Source of the DNA: Chloroflexota bacterium
GTDB taxonomy: Bacteria; Chloroflexota; UBA11872
Direction of reading: 5' to 3'
NCBI GenBank assembly: GCA_026707585.1
Contig: JAPOWQ010000040.1
Coordinates: 123,151-187,150, forward strand
Length of the DNA stretch: 64,000 bases
The translations under genes were made by a program, and so were the position numbers. Within the stretch, counting starts at the first letter, position 1, and each line of letters begins with the position of its first letter. This document shows, piece after piece, positions 35,290 through 44,402 of the stretch. The notes under the pieces were generated by a model that saw nothing but the letters and a program-made list of their open reading frames with translations, was not told the origin of the DNA and searched no databases.

Positions 35290-35730
35290 TTGCCAGTCCG
35301 AGTCGACCCCTCAGGCCGCCGATTCGTTCAGGTTGAAGTCCAGATTCAGCGCCCGATTCACCGGGTCTGGAGCGCCATCGCAACCGCCCCCGGCATCTCA
35401 TCCTGGCTCGCACCGACCAGCTTCGAACTCGGATCCGATGGAACCCCTCGCCGAATCACCTTCGACTTCGGACCAGGCAGCATCGACGCGGTCACCGTCA
35501 CCGCCTGGAACCCACCGCACGGCTTCGCCGTTGAAAGCTCAAACTTCATACCGGGCGGACCACCGGTAAACACCAAATGGAATATTCTCGAAGCCAGCAA
35601 CCAAACCTGCGAGGTCCGCGTCCAGCACCGGATGATCGCGGACACCAACGAGTGGGATGCCTACCTGGAAGGCGCCGAATCCGGCTGGCCGGAGTTCTTC
35701 GAGAACCTCAGGTCCCACCTGAGCTCATGA
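35290..35730 (+). CDS. START-like/SRPBCC domain protein (AHSA1 type)
   Basis: 146 residues from a TTG four bases after the desaturase stop. FVQVEVQIQRPIHRVWSAIATAPGISSWLAPTSFE is the usual opening of AHSA1/SRPBCC proteins (beta strand, then helix with 'VW..it.p..i..W'), followed by the curved sheet (RRITFDFGPGSIDAVTVTAWNPPHGFAVES, NTKWNILEASNQTCEVRVQHRM) and C-terminal helix (ESGWPEFFENLRSHL). Such folds bind hydrophobic ligands in a deep cavity. Next to two desaturases it may carry or sense the lipid product, an inference from position. Confidence 0.75.
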   Translation: MPVRVDPSGRRFVQVEVQIQRPIHRVWSAIATAPGISSWLAPTSFELGSDGTPRRITFDFGPGSIDAVTVTAWNPPHGFAVESSNFIPGGPPVNTKWNILEASNQTCEVRVQHRMIADTNEWDAYLEGAESGWPEFFENLRSHLSS

Positions 35731-35781
35731 ACAGCACCTGAGGAATCTGGGACTCGAGCGGCTGAAACAGACGCGCGAGCG

Positions 35782-36516
35782 CTACTCCTCGTCCGCGCCG
35801 GTGTCGATCTTCCCTAGAAACACTTGGGTCAGGATGTCGGTTTCCTGGATCGACTCCGGCGTGCCGTCGTGCACCACGCGCCCCATGTCCAGCACATAGG
35901 CGCGATCCACGATGTCCAGGACGCCCTTGATGTTGTGCTCCACTACCATGATCGTGGTCTTCAGCTTCTCGCTGATCTCCGCAACCTTCAGAAACACCTC
36001 CTTCACCACGATCGGCGCAAGTCCCAGCGTCGGCTCGTCCAGCAGCAGCACGTCCGGGCCGGCCATCAAGCCGCGGCCCAGCGCCAGCATCTGCTGCTGT
36101 CCGCCGGACATCTGGCTGGCCAGGTCGCGCCGCTTCTCATAGAGGACCGGGAACAGGTCCAGCACGGTGTCCAGGCGTCGCTGCTTCTCGGCAGCGTCGT
36201 TCAGGTAGAGGCAACCCATCTCCAGGTTTTCTTCGATGGACAGGTGGGTGAACACTCGACGCCCCTGCGGCACAAACGCAATGCCCTCTCTCACGATCTC
36301 GTGCGTCGGCGCCGTCAGCCGGCTCTGACGCCAATTGACGTGTCCATCCACGACCGGTGCCAGTCCCATCACCGCCTTCAGCACCGTGGACTTCCCGGCC
36401 CCGTTCGGACCCATCACAGCCACGATCTCGCCCTCGCCGACGCCAAGCGATACCTCGGTAAGGGCGCGCACCTGGCCGTAGCGAACAGAGATATCGACCA
36501 GTTCGAGGAGCATCAT
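35782..36516 (-). CDS. livF: LIV-type ABC transporter ATP-binding protein
   Basis: 244 residues, the LivF length. Walker A GPNGAGKST (residue ~36), Q-loop FVPQGRRVF, signature MSGGQQQMLALGRGL, Walker B VLLLDEPTLGL and the switch His in VVEHNIK. The region YGQVRALTEVSLGVGEGEIVAVMGPNGAGKS and the short C-terminus ending FLGK are characteristic of LivF rather than LivG. Last gene of the LIV operon; it pairs with LivG to energise import of branched-chain amino acids, amides or urea-type ligands. Its stop is 51 bases from a convergent gene. Confidence 0.93.
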   Translation of the reverse strand: MMLLELVDISVRYGQVRALTEVSLGVGEGEIVAVMGPNGAGKSTVLKAVMGLAPVVDGHVNWRQSRLTAPTHEIVREGIAFVPQGRRVFTHLSIEENLEMGCLYLNDAAEKQRRLDTVLDLFPVLYEKRRDLASQMSGGQQQMLALGRGLMAGPDVLLLDEPTLGLAPIVVKEVFLKVAEISEKLKTTIMVVEHNIKGVLDIVDRAYVLDMGRVVHDGTPESIQETDILTQVFLGKIDTGADEE

Positions 36517-36534
36517 CTCTGGCTAGCACTCATG

Positions 36535-37290
36535 CTAGTTGCCCAGATATGCATCAATGACGCTCGATCTGCTCAGTACTTCGTCGGTCTCTCCCACGGC
36601 GAGCAGGGCGCCGCTGTCCAGCACAAAGAGGTGATCGGCCAACTCGCGCACGATGTCCATGTTGTGAGAGACAAAGACGATGCTGCGATCTTGCTCCCGC
36701 ATGTCCTTCAATATCGACTTCACCTGCTCAAGCATCCTCGGAAAGAGGCCGGCGAAGGGCTCGTCGAACAGGTAAATCTGCACGTCCATTGCAAGAGCAC
36801 GCCCGATTTCCAGCAGTTTCCGCTGGCCGTAGGACAGGTCCTGAGCCATGGCGTCACGCTTCTCCCACATGCCGACGCTCTTCAGGATTCGCTCTGCCTC
36901 TTCCCGATGGCGCGGTTTCGTCCGTTCGAGAAGCGATGGAAACACGCGGCGTTCCGTGAGGACCACCATGATGTTGTCCCAGACGCTGATCTGGTCGAAC
37001 AGCCTCACCTCCTGAAACGTTCGCGTGATGCCGTGGTCCGGCGAGTCATGCGCCTTCACTACGCGGAGTCCGACGTTGTCGATGACCACGATTCCGCCGT
37101 CCAGTGGAAGCATGCCGCTCAGCAGATTGATCAGGGTCGACTTGCCGGATCCGTTTGGCCCCACGATGCAGGTGAGCCATTCCCTGAGGATGGACATCGT
37201 CAACTGATCGATGGCCTTGACCGCCCCGAAGTTCTTCGAGATTTCGCGCGTCTCCAGTACGTAGACGCGCGGATCGACCTGGGTGCTCAC
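36535..37290 (-). CDS. livG: LIV-type ABC transporter ATP-binding protein
   Basis: 251 residues. Walker A GPNGSGKST, Q-loop TFQEVRLFDQ, signature LSYGQRKLLEIGRALAM, Walker B IYLFDEPFAGL and switch His in VFVSHNM. LivG proteins typically have RTFQ...LF after the Q-loop, seen here as RTFQEVRLF. Start overlaps the LivM stop by 4 bases. The signature motif reads LSYG rather than LSGG, common in this subfamily. Confidence 0.93.
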   Translation of the reverse strand: MSTQVDPRVYVLETREISKNFGAVKAIDQLTMSILREWLTCIVGPNGSGKSTLINLLSGMLPLDGGIVVIDNVGLRVVKAHDSPDHGITRTFQEVRLFDQISVWDNIMVVLTERRVFPSLLERTKPRHREEAERILKSVGMWEKRDAMAQDLSYGQRKLLEIGRALAMDVQIYLFDEPFAGLFPRMLEQVKSILKDMREQDRSIVFVSHNMDIVRELADHLFVLDSGALLAVGETDEVLSRSSVIDAYLGN

Positions 37291-38342
37291 AGCTTGAATC
37301 TCCCGACCAGGCCCTGTGGCCTGAACAGCATCAGCAGGACAAGGAGGATTCCCAAGATCACCTGTCGAATCTGGCCGATGAACTCGGACGGCAGAAACGG
37401 CACGAATCGCATGCCCTCTTCCAGCATCACGAACGCCAGGGCCCCAAGCAGCGACCCCCAGATGCTGGCCAACCCGCCCAGGATGACGATCGAGACGAGG
37501 AGGACGGACTCCAGCAGGACGAAGGAGTTGGGATCGATAAACGTGCTCCAGCTGGCGAGGAGAGCGCCGGCCAATCCGGCCATCATTGCTGAGATAACCC
37601 AGATAGCCAGCTTGTAGTGGGTCGTGTGGTAGCCGAAGACTTGGATGCCCTCTTCGTCCTCACGGATTGCCGTGAGCACCCGTCCGAACGACGAGGTGAC
37701 GATCAGCCAGGCGATCAGCACAACCAGCCCCAGGAAGACGAGCAGCAGAGCCAGAAACTCCAGCTCGCCTTCAAAGACCAAAGGACCGATGGCCGGACGG
37801 GCGATTTCGTGAATCCCAAACGCGCCCCTCGTCAGGTTTCGCCAGCTCAAGAACGTGGTAAAGGCGATGACCGCGAAGCCGAACGAGACAAGCACGTAAA
37901 TGTCGTCACGGAAGCGGTTGAACGCGACACCCACGACAAGAGCCACGAGACCGGCGAGTATCACGCTAAACGGCAGCGCTGCGAAGAATGGCCAACCGAA
38001 GGTAGGAATAGCCTCCGTGCGTAACTGCTCGTAGGAGGCATTCGAGGAGAGCACCGCCATCGCGTAGGCGCCGACGCCGAAGAACCCGATGTGTCCGACG
38101 GACAACAGGCCGGTGTAGCCGACGACCAGGTTGAGGCTCACGGCCAGAATCGCCCAGATGGCGAAGACGCTGCCGACGGTTATCGCGAAACCGCCGCCTC
38201 GCCACAGCATGAACACCAGCGCCCAGCCGATGACGATCAGGTTGGCCCACAGCTCGATGTTGCCCTTTGAGCGCTGCCACCACGATCGGGGATCGCGCGC
38301 GACGTCCTGGAGGTTGCGAAGCGCTCCGGTGGCGATGCTCAC
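37287..38342 (-). CDS. livM: LIV-type ABC transporter permease
   Basis: 351 residues with about ten hydrophobic segments. SLNLVVGYTGLLSVGHIGFFGVGAYAMAVLS is the LivM hallmark (NLxxGYxGxxSxGHxxFxGxGAY), and SSFGRVLTAIREDEEGIQVFGYHTTHYKLAIWVISAMMAGLAGAL is the cytoplasmic loop that contacts the ATPase. A ~40-residue soluble N-terminus precedes the first segment. Overlaps livG by 4 bases and follows LivH after 4 bases, consistent with one transcript. Confidence 0.93.
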   Translation of the reverse strand: MSIATGALRNLQDVARDPRSWWQRSKGNIELWANLIVIGWALVFMLWRGGGFAITVGSVFAIWAILAVSLNLVVGYTGLLSVGHIGFFGVGAYAMAVLSSNASYEQLRTEAIPTFGWPFFAALPFSVILAGLVALVVGVAFNRFRDDIYVLVSFGFAVIAFTTFLSWRNLTRGAFGIHEIARPAIGPLVFEGELEFLALLLVFLGLVVLIAWLIVTSSFGRVLTAIREDEEGIQVFGYHTTHYKLAIWVISAMMAGLAGALLASWSTFIDPNSFVLLESVLLVSIVILGGLASIWGSLLGALAFVMLEEGMRFVPFLPSEFIGQIRQVILGILLVLLMLFRPQGLVGRFKL

Positions 38343-38346
38343 GCGG

Positions 38347-39735
38347 TCACTTCCTGGGTAACAGGCCCTGAGGCCAGAACGACAGGAAAACGATCAGCAC
38401 GATGAACGAGATCACGTCACGCCATTCACCGGCCAGGTCCCAGATGCCGAATTGCTCGAGCATCCCCAGCGCAAAGCCGCCGACGATGGCGCCGTACAGG
38501 CTTCCGATTCCGCCAACGACGGAGGCAATCCAGCCCTTCAACAGCAGCAGCAGACCCATCCGTGGCTGAATGGCCGTGTCGTGGCCGCTCACCAGGCCGG
38601 CCAGGGCGGCATACACCGCGCCAATGAAGAAGACGACTGCAATGACTACGGTTGTGTTGATGCCGACGACCTTCGCCACTTCCTCGTCGTCGCCGATCGC
38701 CCGTACCGCCTTGCCAAAGGCAGTCTTTTTGACTACGAATAGGAGAACGCCAAAGCCGGCCAGCGCCAGCCCGATAGCGAAGACGTTGAACCCCTTGATG
38801 GTGGCACCGCCAATGGTCCAAGGCTCGCTGCCAAAGGTATCGGGCAATGGCCGTGGCGCAGCGCGAAACACGATAGTGATGAACGCCGTAATCGCCAGCA
38901 GGATGCCCAGCGAAGCCACCAGCATGATGAGCGGCGAGTTGGCCCGTTCCCGCATGGTCACGTACAGGCCGCGATAGAGGGCCAGGCTCACGGTCCCAGA
39001 CAGCAGGCAGGCGACGAACCAGCTCAAATAGAGTCCAAGGCCTGGTGTGCTGGCGACGAAAATCGCTACCAGCACACCCAACGCGATCGCAACCGCGACC
39101 ATCGCAGCGAACGGCCCTTGATTCGTTTGGAGAGCGAAACGGAGGTGCGCGCGGTTCAGGGCCCAAATGGCCACTCCGGCTACGAGTGCTGCGACCAGGG
39201 GACTAAGCAGCACGTGCAGGTTCGCCGGGTTAGCCAATACCAGACCCGTATAGATCCCGAACGCCGTCGCCAACAATCCGCCTACGATCAGCAGAGTCTT
39301 CGGCTGAAGCCTCGTGTGAAGTCGGCGATACAGCAACACCTGCAGCGCCCAGGCCGCGACGCCCGCCGTGACGACCGCAAACAGCACGTTGACGGGACCG
39401 CTATTGACTGCGTACTGGCCGCCCAGGACATCGTGCGAACGCAAGTAGAAGACGCCGTAAGCGCCGATGGCGGCGGCCGCGCCGTAATACAGGTCAAAGA
39501 ACCAGACCGTGCTGTATACCAGCGTAAAGCCCATGGCCAGCAGCGCGTACACCGCGCCCACGGCCAGTCCATTGAACGCGAACTGAAGGGCCTGGTCAGG
39601 CGACTGGACGATCTTCCAGCCGATATACCCAACGATGGCGGCCGTGAGACCCACGGCCAGCAGCCGGCTCTGCTGCTCGCGAATCTTCAGAAAGTTGACG
39701 AGCGAGACGTCACGAAGCTGCGCGAGACTCATCAA
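38347..39735 (-). CDS. livH: LIV-type ABC transporter permease, enlarged LivH
   Basis: 462 residues, against about 290-310 for normal LivH. The N-terminal LivH part (FAFNGLAVGAVYALLAMGFTLVYSTVWFFDLYYGAAAAIGAYG) and the C-terminal part (MLVASLGILLAITAFI, FGKAVRAIGDDEEVAKVVGINTTVVIAVVFFIGAVYAALAGLV) are standard. Between them, residues ~120-255 add several extra hydrophobic segments, so the protein probably has about four more helices than usual. A soluble N-terminus of ~25 residues is also present. Partner of LivM in the membrane. The start is 114 bases after the binding-protein stop. Confidence 0.9.
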   Translation of the reverse strand: MMSLAQLRDVSLVNFLKIREQQSRLLAVGLTAAIVGYIGWKIVQSPDQALQFAFNGLAVGAVYALLAMGFTLVYSTVWFFDLYYGAAAAIGAYGVFYLRSHDVLGGQYAVNSGPVNVLFAVVTAGVAAWALQVLLYRRLHTRLQPKTLLIVGGLLATAFGIYTGLVLANPANLHVLLSPLVAALVAGVAIWALNRAHLRFALQTNQGPFAAMVAVAIALGVLVAIFVASTPGLGLYLSWFVACLLSGTVSLALYRGLYVTMRERANSPLIMLVASLGILLAITAFITIVFRAAPRPLPDTFGSEPWTIGGATIKGFNVFAIGLALAGFGVLLFVVKKTAFGKAVRAIGDDEEVAKVVGINTTVVIAVVFFIGAVYAALAGLVSGHDTAIQPRMGLLLLLKGWIASVVGGIGSLYGAIVGGFALGMLEQFGIWDLAGEWRDVISFIVLIVFLSFWPQGLLPRK

Positions 39736-39787
39736 GAGTTGCAGTCAGCTTGGCAAGTCGTCGGCTCGAGCAATCTTGATATCGAGA

Positions 39788-39826
39788 CCGTGGGGCCGGT
39801 CCATGGATTTCGGACCAACCCCACGG
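39788..39826. terminator. Hairpin between binding protein and permease genes
   Basis: CCGTGGGG/CCCCACGG outer stem, CC/AA internal bulge and GGTCC/GGACC inner stem. On the minus-strand transcript it lies just after the binding-protein stop, the position of attenuators or 3' stabilisers that raise binding-protein over permease levels. Confidence 0.55.
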
Positions 39827-39849
39827 CCATGTGGATCACGTGATCTGAC

Positions 39850-41025
39850 TCAGTTGGTCGGCGCGGCGCCCAGGACTCGGTAACCCCCGTTCTCCTCGGT
39901 TCGCTCGGCCACTGGCAGCACCTCCAGCACCGCATTGGACAGACCGACCACTTCGCCCTTGTCGTCGAAGCTGTAATCCACGCCGATCGTGCCGCTCCAC
40001 GTGATGTCGTAGAGACAGTCGCGGAACCCGTCCGCGTCCTGGTCGTCACCGGTCTTCTTCAGGCACTCGGCGGTGATGTAGACGTTGTCGTAGGCCGAGC
40101 CCAGGAACCAGGGCAGCGTGACGTAGTCGTACTCCGCTCTGAAGGCTGCCAGTACTTCCTGGGCCTTGGCGTTGGCCGGATCCAGGTCCGGGGTAATCGC
40201 TTTGACCCCGGTTGCGGCCTCGCCCGCAATTTCAAGGGCCGTCGTACCGATCGGGACAACGTCTGCGTAGATCGGGCCGTCATAACCCAGCTCGCGAACC
40301 TGCTTGATGATGGTGCCGCCGCTGGCTTCGGCCTGTGCTGCGATGTGCAGAGCATCGGGGTTCGCGCTAAGGATCTTGGTCAATTGCGTTCTGAAGTCGG
40401 TGGTGTCGGACGGATAGCTCTCGGCGGCCACGATCTGACCGCCCAGCTTCTCGAACTGCGCCGTCGTGGTTCGCCGCACGCCCTCGGCGTAGTCGGTGGA
40501 TTCGTTGATGGTCGCCAGGTTGCGAATCCCGTCAGCCCAGAGCACGTTGCCGGTGTCCACGCCCACGGTGGCGTCGCTCAGCGACGTTCGGAAGATGTAA
40601 TCCCCCGCCTCGGCGATGTCCGGATTCGTAGCCAGACCGGAGAACATCACCACGCCTTCCCGCTCGGCCAGCGGCGCGGCGCCCAGCATTGCACCGCTGC
40701 ACGACGTGCCGAGAATGATCTTGACCTCGTCGACGTCAGTCAGCTTGTTGTAGGCGGTGATCGCGTCCTGCGCATTGCACTTGGAATCTTCGACGATGAG
40801 TTCCAGCATCCGCCCATTGATTCCGCCGGCCGCGTTGATTTCGTCCACGGCCAGCTGCTTGGCCTGAACGGCCACCGTGCCGTAGGTCTCACCGGCCCCG
40901 GTGACCGATTCCATCACGCCGATCCGAAACGGTCCTTTTTCTTCTTCTCCACACCCCACAGCCGCCAACGCAAAGACGGCTATCAGGGCAATCGCGACAA
41001 TTCGCTTAGCCGAAATGGAACTCAT
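39850..41025 (-). CDS. LIV-type substrate-binding lipoprotein
   Basis: 391 residues from the ATG at 41025 with GGGGGTAGAG upstream. Lipoprotein signal KRIVAIALIAVFALAAVGC with Cys at ~20. The mature protein is a type I periplasmic-binding fold of the LivJ/UrtA group: FRIGVMESVTGAGETYGTVAVQAKQLAVDEINAAGGINGRMLELIVEDSKCNAQDAITAYNKL, then VKIILGTSCSGAMLGAAPLAEREGV. Ligand may be an amino acid, amide or similar; the nearby amidohydrolase genes are not in this operon. First gene of the LIV operon with its own promoter. Confidence 0.93.
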   Translation of the reverse strand: MSSISAKRIVAIALIAVFALAAVGCGEEEKGPFRIGVMESVTGAGETYGTVAVQAKQLAVDEINAAGGINGRMLELIVEDSKCNAQDAITAYNKLTDVDEVKIILGTSCSGAMLGAAPLAEREGVVMFSGLATNPDIAEAGDYIFRTSLSDATVGVDTGNVLWADGIRNLATINESTDYAEGVRRTTTAQFEKLGGQIVAAESYPSDTTDFRTQLTKILSANPDALHIAAQAEASGGTIIKQVRELGYDGPIYADVVPIGTTALEIAGEAATGVKAITPDLDPANAKAQEVLAAFRAEYDYVTLPWFLGSAYDNVYITAECLKKTGDDQDADGFRDCLYDITWSGTIGVDYSFDDKGEVVGLSNAVLEVLPVAERTEENGGYRVLGAAPTN

Positions 41026-41055
41026 GGACTCTACCCCCCGACGCTCTTCACTGAG

Positions 41056-41085
41056 GTTATACCGCGTTCGCCTTTTGAAATGCAA
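41056..41085 (-). promoter_or_regulatory. Sigma-70-type promoter of the LIV operon
   Basis: On the minus strand, TTGCAT at 41085-41080, 18-base spacer, TATAAC at 41061-41056. Predicted start near 41049, about 24 bases before the ATG. The rest of 41086-41308 shows no further site I can support. Confidence 0.65.
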
Positions 41086-41308
41086 CAACACGAGGATAGT
41101 TTCAGGAAGAAATATCTTGAGCGAGTGTATGCGACTGGATTTCGGCGCTCGACTGCCGACGGCTGGAACCAGATTGGCCCATTCGATTCTCGGACCGTCG
41201 CAGGCAGCAGGGCGCGAATTCGACTAAATTGAACGTCGGAAGCGCAGCGGTTTCTGTCTGTCCTGCGGAGACAGCTCCGGGCCGACGAGCGTGAAGGGAA
41301 GGCTGGCC

Positions 41309-42313
41309 ATGCGTACCGTCCCCAGAGTCGTTCTAACGCCGGAAGGCAAGGCTGCCATTGGTTCGATCGAGGTGGCCAAGCCCGCGCCCGATGAAATTCT
41401 GGTACGGATCCGCAAGACGCAGGTCAGCGCCGGCTCCGAACGCAACGCCTACGAGATGTCTCGGTCAAGCGTCACCAAAATCGGCTATACCGCCGTCGGC
41501 GTGGTGGAGGAGGCCGGAACATCCGTCGCTAACTACACGTCTGGCGATCGGGTGCTCGTCATTTCGCCGCACCAGGGCGCTGACCTGGTCGATGTCAGCA
41601 GCCCTTCGAACTGGGGTGGCTACGCCGGCAAGATTCCCGACGCCGTAACGGACGCCCAGGCGACCTTTGCGGTCCTGGGCGACGTTGCGCTGCATGGGGT
41701 GCGGCGCGCCAAACCCTATCTTGGCGAGTCGGTTGCGGTGTTCGCGCAGGGCTTGGTTGGACAGCTGACGACCTACTTTGCTGCAAGGGCAGGCGCCTAC
41801 CCGGTGATCGCCATCGACCTGATGGACGAGCGACTCGAGCACAGTCGGCGAAGCGGCGCTACCCACACGGTCAACGCAGTTCGCGAGGACGCCATACAGG
41901 CGGTGCGCGACCTGACAGGTGGTGGAGCCCGCGTCGTGTTTATGGTTGCGCGAGACCCTGCAGTCTTTGCGGACTGCCTGAAGGCGGCGGCCCGCGGCGG
42001 CACGGTCTGCCTGTCGGGCAGCCCGCCGGGCACGGTTGAAATAGCGCTTCAGCCCGAGGTGCTGCGGCACGAATTGGACATCCTGGGCAACTATTCACTC
42101 GACTATCCATCTGAGCCGTACCACCGCTTCCAATGGACGCGCCCTGCCAATCGGGCGTATGTCTTCGACCTGATCGCGCGGGATGAACTGGATGTCGATC
42201 GTCTCGTGACGCACGACGTTTCATACACGCGCGCGCCGGAGATGTACGAAATGATTGCCAGCGGTCCCGAGGGGTGGCTCGGAGTGCTATTCGACTGGAC
42301 GGACCAGCCCTAA
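41309..42313 (+). CDS. Zinc-independent MDR dehydrogenase (alcohol-dehydrogenase-like)
   Basis: 334 residues from the ATG at 41309, preceded by GAAGGGAAGG; a GTG six codons earlier lies inside that site. MDR fold: N-terminal GroES-like part (EILVRIRKTQVSAGSERNAYE), then cofactor domain VAVFAQGLVGQLTTYFAARAGAYPVIAIDLMDERLEHSRRSGATHTVNA. In place of the catalytic-zinc Cys-x-x-Cys loop it has VSAGSERN, as in the SAG(T/S)ER subgroup that lacks zinc ligands and is often found with MocA-type oxidoreductases. NAD(P)-dependent oxidation of a sugar or cyclitol is the most likely role. Followed after 27 bases by a second, zinc-type MDR gene. Confidence 0.85.
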   Translation: MRTVPRVVLTPEGKAAIGSIEVAKPAPDEILVRIRKTQVSAGSERNAYEMSRSSVTKIGYTAVGVVEEAGTSVANYTSGDRVLVISPHQGADLVDVSSPSNWGGYAGKIPDAVTDAQATFAVLGDVALHGVRRAKPYLGESVAVFAQGLVGQLTTYFAARAGAYPVIAIDLMDERLEHSRRSGATHTVNAVREDAIQAVRDLTGGGARVVFMVARDPAVFADCLKAAARGGTVCLSGSPPGTVEIALQPEVLRHELDILGNYSLDYPSEPYHRFQWTRPANRAYVFDLIARDELDVDRLVTHDVSYTRAPEMYEMIASGPEGWLGVLFDWTDQP

Positions 42314-42340
42314 CCGTGGCGCGCGTGCGAGCAATCTACG

Positions 42341-43507
42341 GTGTACCGCGACTCGACTAGTGATTGTTCCATTCGGGTCACGACCTTCGACGGGCCCGGA
42401 ACGGCGCCGAACCTGCGAACGGTGCCGCGTCCAGTCGTACCGGACCGCGGTGCGCTGATCCGGATTGATGCCTGCGGGGTGTGCGGCACCGACCTGCACA
42501 TCCTGCGTGGCCACTGGCCAGACGACCTTCCGTGGCCATTCACGCTCGGCCATGAATTGGCCGGCGTGGTGGATGAAATCGGGTCGGGTCTGGATGTCGA
42601 CTATATGGGGCGACCACTGCGCGAGGGTGACAGGGTAATGATTCCGCCGCTGATGGCCTGTGGGTCATGTCACTACTGCATCCACTATCCGACGCGCGCG
42701 AACCGCTGCCTGAACCCGACCTACTACGGGCGCAAGATCGGGTTCGAGCGTCCGCCGCACCTCTGGGGTGGGTGGGCCGAGATGGTGTTTGTCGATCTGG
42801 AGTCATTTCCTGCGACCAAGGTCTTTCGCCTGCCCGACGACATGCCCAGCATGGTTGGAACGCTGGTTGAGCCCTATGCCTCGGTGACCCGAGCCTTCAA
42901 TCGAGCGGCCTCGCTGGGGCTGGAGGGATTCAAGGCCGGGGACTCGGTCGTCATTCAGGGCTCGGGGCCCATCGGCGTGCTCGCACTCATTTCGGCCCGA
43001 CAACGGGCGGCGGGCAGGGTGGTCGTGGTGGGCGCGCCTGAAGAGCCGCGCTTGGCGCTATGTCGCGCATACGGTGCGAATGCGACTGTTTCGATCGAAG
43101 AACATCGCACGGCCGACGCGAGGGTTGCCGCGGCTCGCGAAGCCGTCGGCGGCTACGGAGCCGATCTGGTCGTAGACTGCAGCGGCGCCCCGCAGGCCGG
43201 CCCCGAGGGAATCGAGATGTTGCGCGACGGCGGGACCTTCGTCGAAATGGGCCAGTTCACCGATGCAGGCAGCATTGATACCAACTGGCATCGGATCTGT
43301 GTGAAGGAAGTGCAAGTGTTGGCCAGTTGGGCCTTCACACCCGATGAGGTGGCACAAGCGATGGGAAACCTGCATGCAATCCAGGATTGCTACGACTGGT
43401 CACGCATGCAGCGCGCTTTCCCTCTCTCAGAAGCTGGAGTGATGGAGGCCATTCGGAGCGCGATGGCCATGCAGTGCGTGAAGGCCACGATCGTACCTGC
43501 GGCCTGA
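42341..43507 (+). CDS. Zinc-dependent alcohol/polyol dehydrogenase (MDR family)
   Basis: 388 residues from a GTG. Catalytic zinc ligands C48 (GVCGTD) and H71-E72 (LGHE); structural zinc cysteines C107, C110, C113 and C123 (CGSCHYC...C, with a slightly long last interval). Cofactor-binding VVIQGSGPIGVLALISARQRAAGRVVVVGAPEEPRLALCRAYGAN matches the threonine/sorbitol dehydrogenase group, with V-V-G-A at the end of beta 2 where an acidic residue would favour NAD. Likely oxidises a polyol or sugar in series with the preceding dehydrogenase. Confidence 0.88.
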   Translation: MYRDSTSDCSIRVTTFDGPGTAPNLRTVPRPVVPDRGALIRIDACGVCGTDLHILRGHWPDDLPWPFTLGHELAGVVDEIGSGLDVDYMGRPLREGDRVMIPPLMACGSCHYCIHYPTRANRCLNPTYYGRKIGFERPPHLWGGWAEMVFVDLESFPATKVFRLPDDMPSMVGTLVEPYASVTRAFNRAASLGLEGFKAGDSVVIQGSGPIGVLALISARQRAAGRVVVVGAPEEPRLALCRAYGANATVSIEEHRTADARVAAAREAVGGYGADLVVDCSGAPQAGPEGIEMLRDGGTFVEMGQFTDAGSIDTNWHRICVKEVQVLASWAFTPDEVAQAMGNLHAIQDCYDWSRMQRAFPLSEAGVMEAIRSAMAMQCVKATIVPAA

Positions 43508-43773
43508 GAGCGTAGCTCCGGCAGCGTGGTTGCCGGGGACAATCAGCTCGTCCACACGTTTAGGACGCGAATTCTATTGCCGTCGGCGAGTTGGGGCGTG
43601 TCATGGCTTGCCCGTGGCGAACCCACCGGGAACCGGCCTCGCCCTGCGGTGCCCCGCACGCGGGGCGGGAGGATATCGAAGAAGCCGGCGGGATCAATCA
43701 CGCCCTGATCAATGCCTAGCGGGCGTTGCCGGTTCTGGATTCAAACTGTTGGCTCGGAACAGTCCCATTCAAT

Positions 43774-43799
43774 GGAACGGTTTGTCCTGATTCCGCGTA
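43774..43799 (+). promoter_or_regulatory. ECF-type promoter of the sigma-factor gene
   Basis: GGAAC at 43774-43778, 17-base spacer and CGTA at 43796-43799, the layout of autoregulated ECF promoters (GGAAC...CGT). A second GGAAC lies at 43756-43760. Predicted start near 43805, about 40 bases before the sigma gene. 43508-43773 shows no gene. Confidence 0.6.
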
Positions 43800-43844
43800 G
43801 TTATTGGTGGACGGCATCAGGAGATTGGACCATGAGGTCGGCCT

Positions 43845-44402
43845 ATGACCGATGAACAAGCCGTGCTGCGGTGTCAGAGCGGCGAGCGTGAGGCGTTCCA
43901 CCATCTGGTGGAGCGCTACAAGGACGTGCTGTTTGGCACGGCGGTCCTTATGACTGGGAACCGCGCGTTGGCCGAAGAGCAGGTTCAAGAGGCCTTCCTC
44001 GCTGCGTGGCGAGGCATCGCGGGCTTTCAGAGTGGACGGCCAGTGAAGCCCTGGCTCGTCCGCATTCTGGTGAACGCGGTGGTGTCTCAGCGCCGACGTC
44101 GTGCGGTTGACACCGTTCCGCTTGAGACCTACAGCCACGCAGACGACCGCCCCAGCCCAGGAGACACGGTGGAGGCCAACCTCGACCGCCAGGCGATCCG
44201 AGAGGCGCTCGGTGGGCTGAGTCGGGACCACCGGCAGGTTGTCGTGCTGCGTTATTTCGCGGACCTGACGGTTCCCGAGTTGGCGGAAGCCATTGGCGTG
44301 CGGGAGGGCACGATCAAATCGCGGCTCAGTCGAGCCCTTAGCCAGCTTCGGAAACAACTCGCATCGGGCGGTGCCCGAGAGGCGTACAGCCATGGCCAGT
44401 AA
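43845..44402 (+). CDS. RNA polymerase ECF-subfamily sigma factor
   Basis: 185 residues. Sigma region 2: REAFHHLVERYKDVLFGTAVLMTGNRALAEEQVQEAFLAAWRGIAGF, with the -10-binding helix; region 4: ALGGLSRDHRQVVVLRYFADLTVPELAEAIGVREGTIKSRLSRALSQLRKQL, a helix-turn-helix for the -35. No extra C-terminal domain. Coupled by an 11-base overlap to a membrane protein whose N-terminus is anti-sigma-like, so activity is probably held at the membrane until a signal releases it. The upstream GGAAC/CGTA element suggests self-activation. Confidence 0.93.
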   Translation: MTDEQAVLRCQSGEREAFHHLVERYKDVLFGTAVLMTGNRALAEEQVQEAFLAAWRGIAGFQSGRPVKPWLVRILVNAVVSQRRRRAVDTVPLETYSHADDRPSPGDTVEANLDRQAIREALGGLSRDHRQVVVLRYFADLTVPELAEAIGVREGTIKSRLSRALSQLRKQLASGGAREAYSHGQ

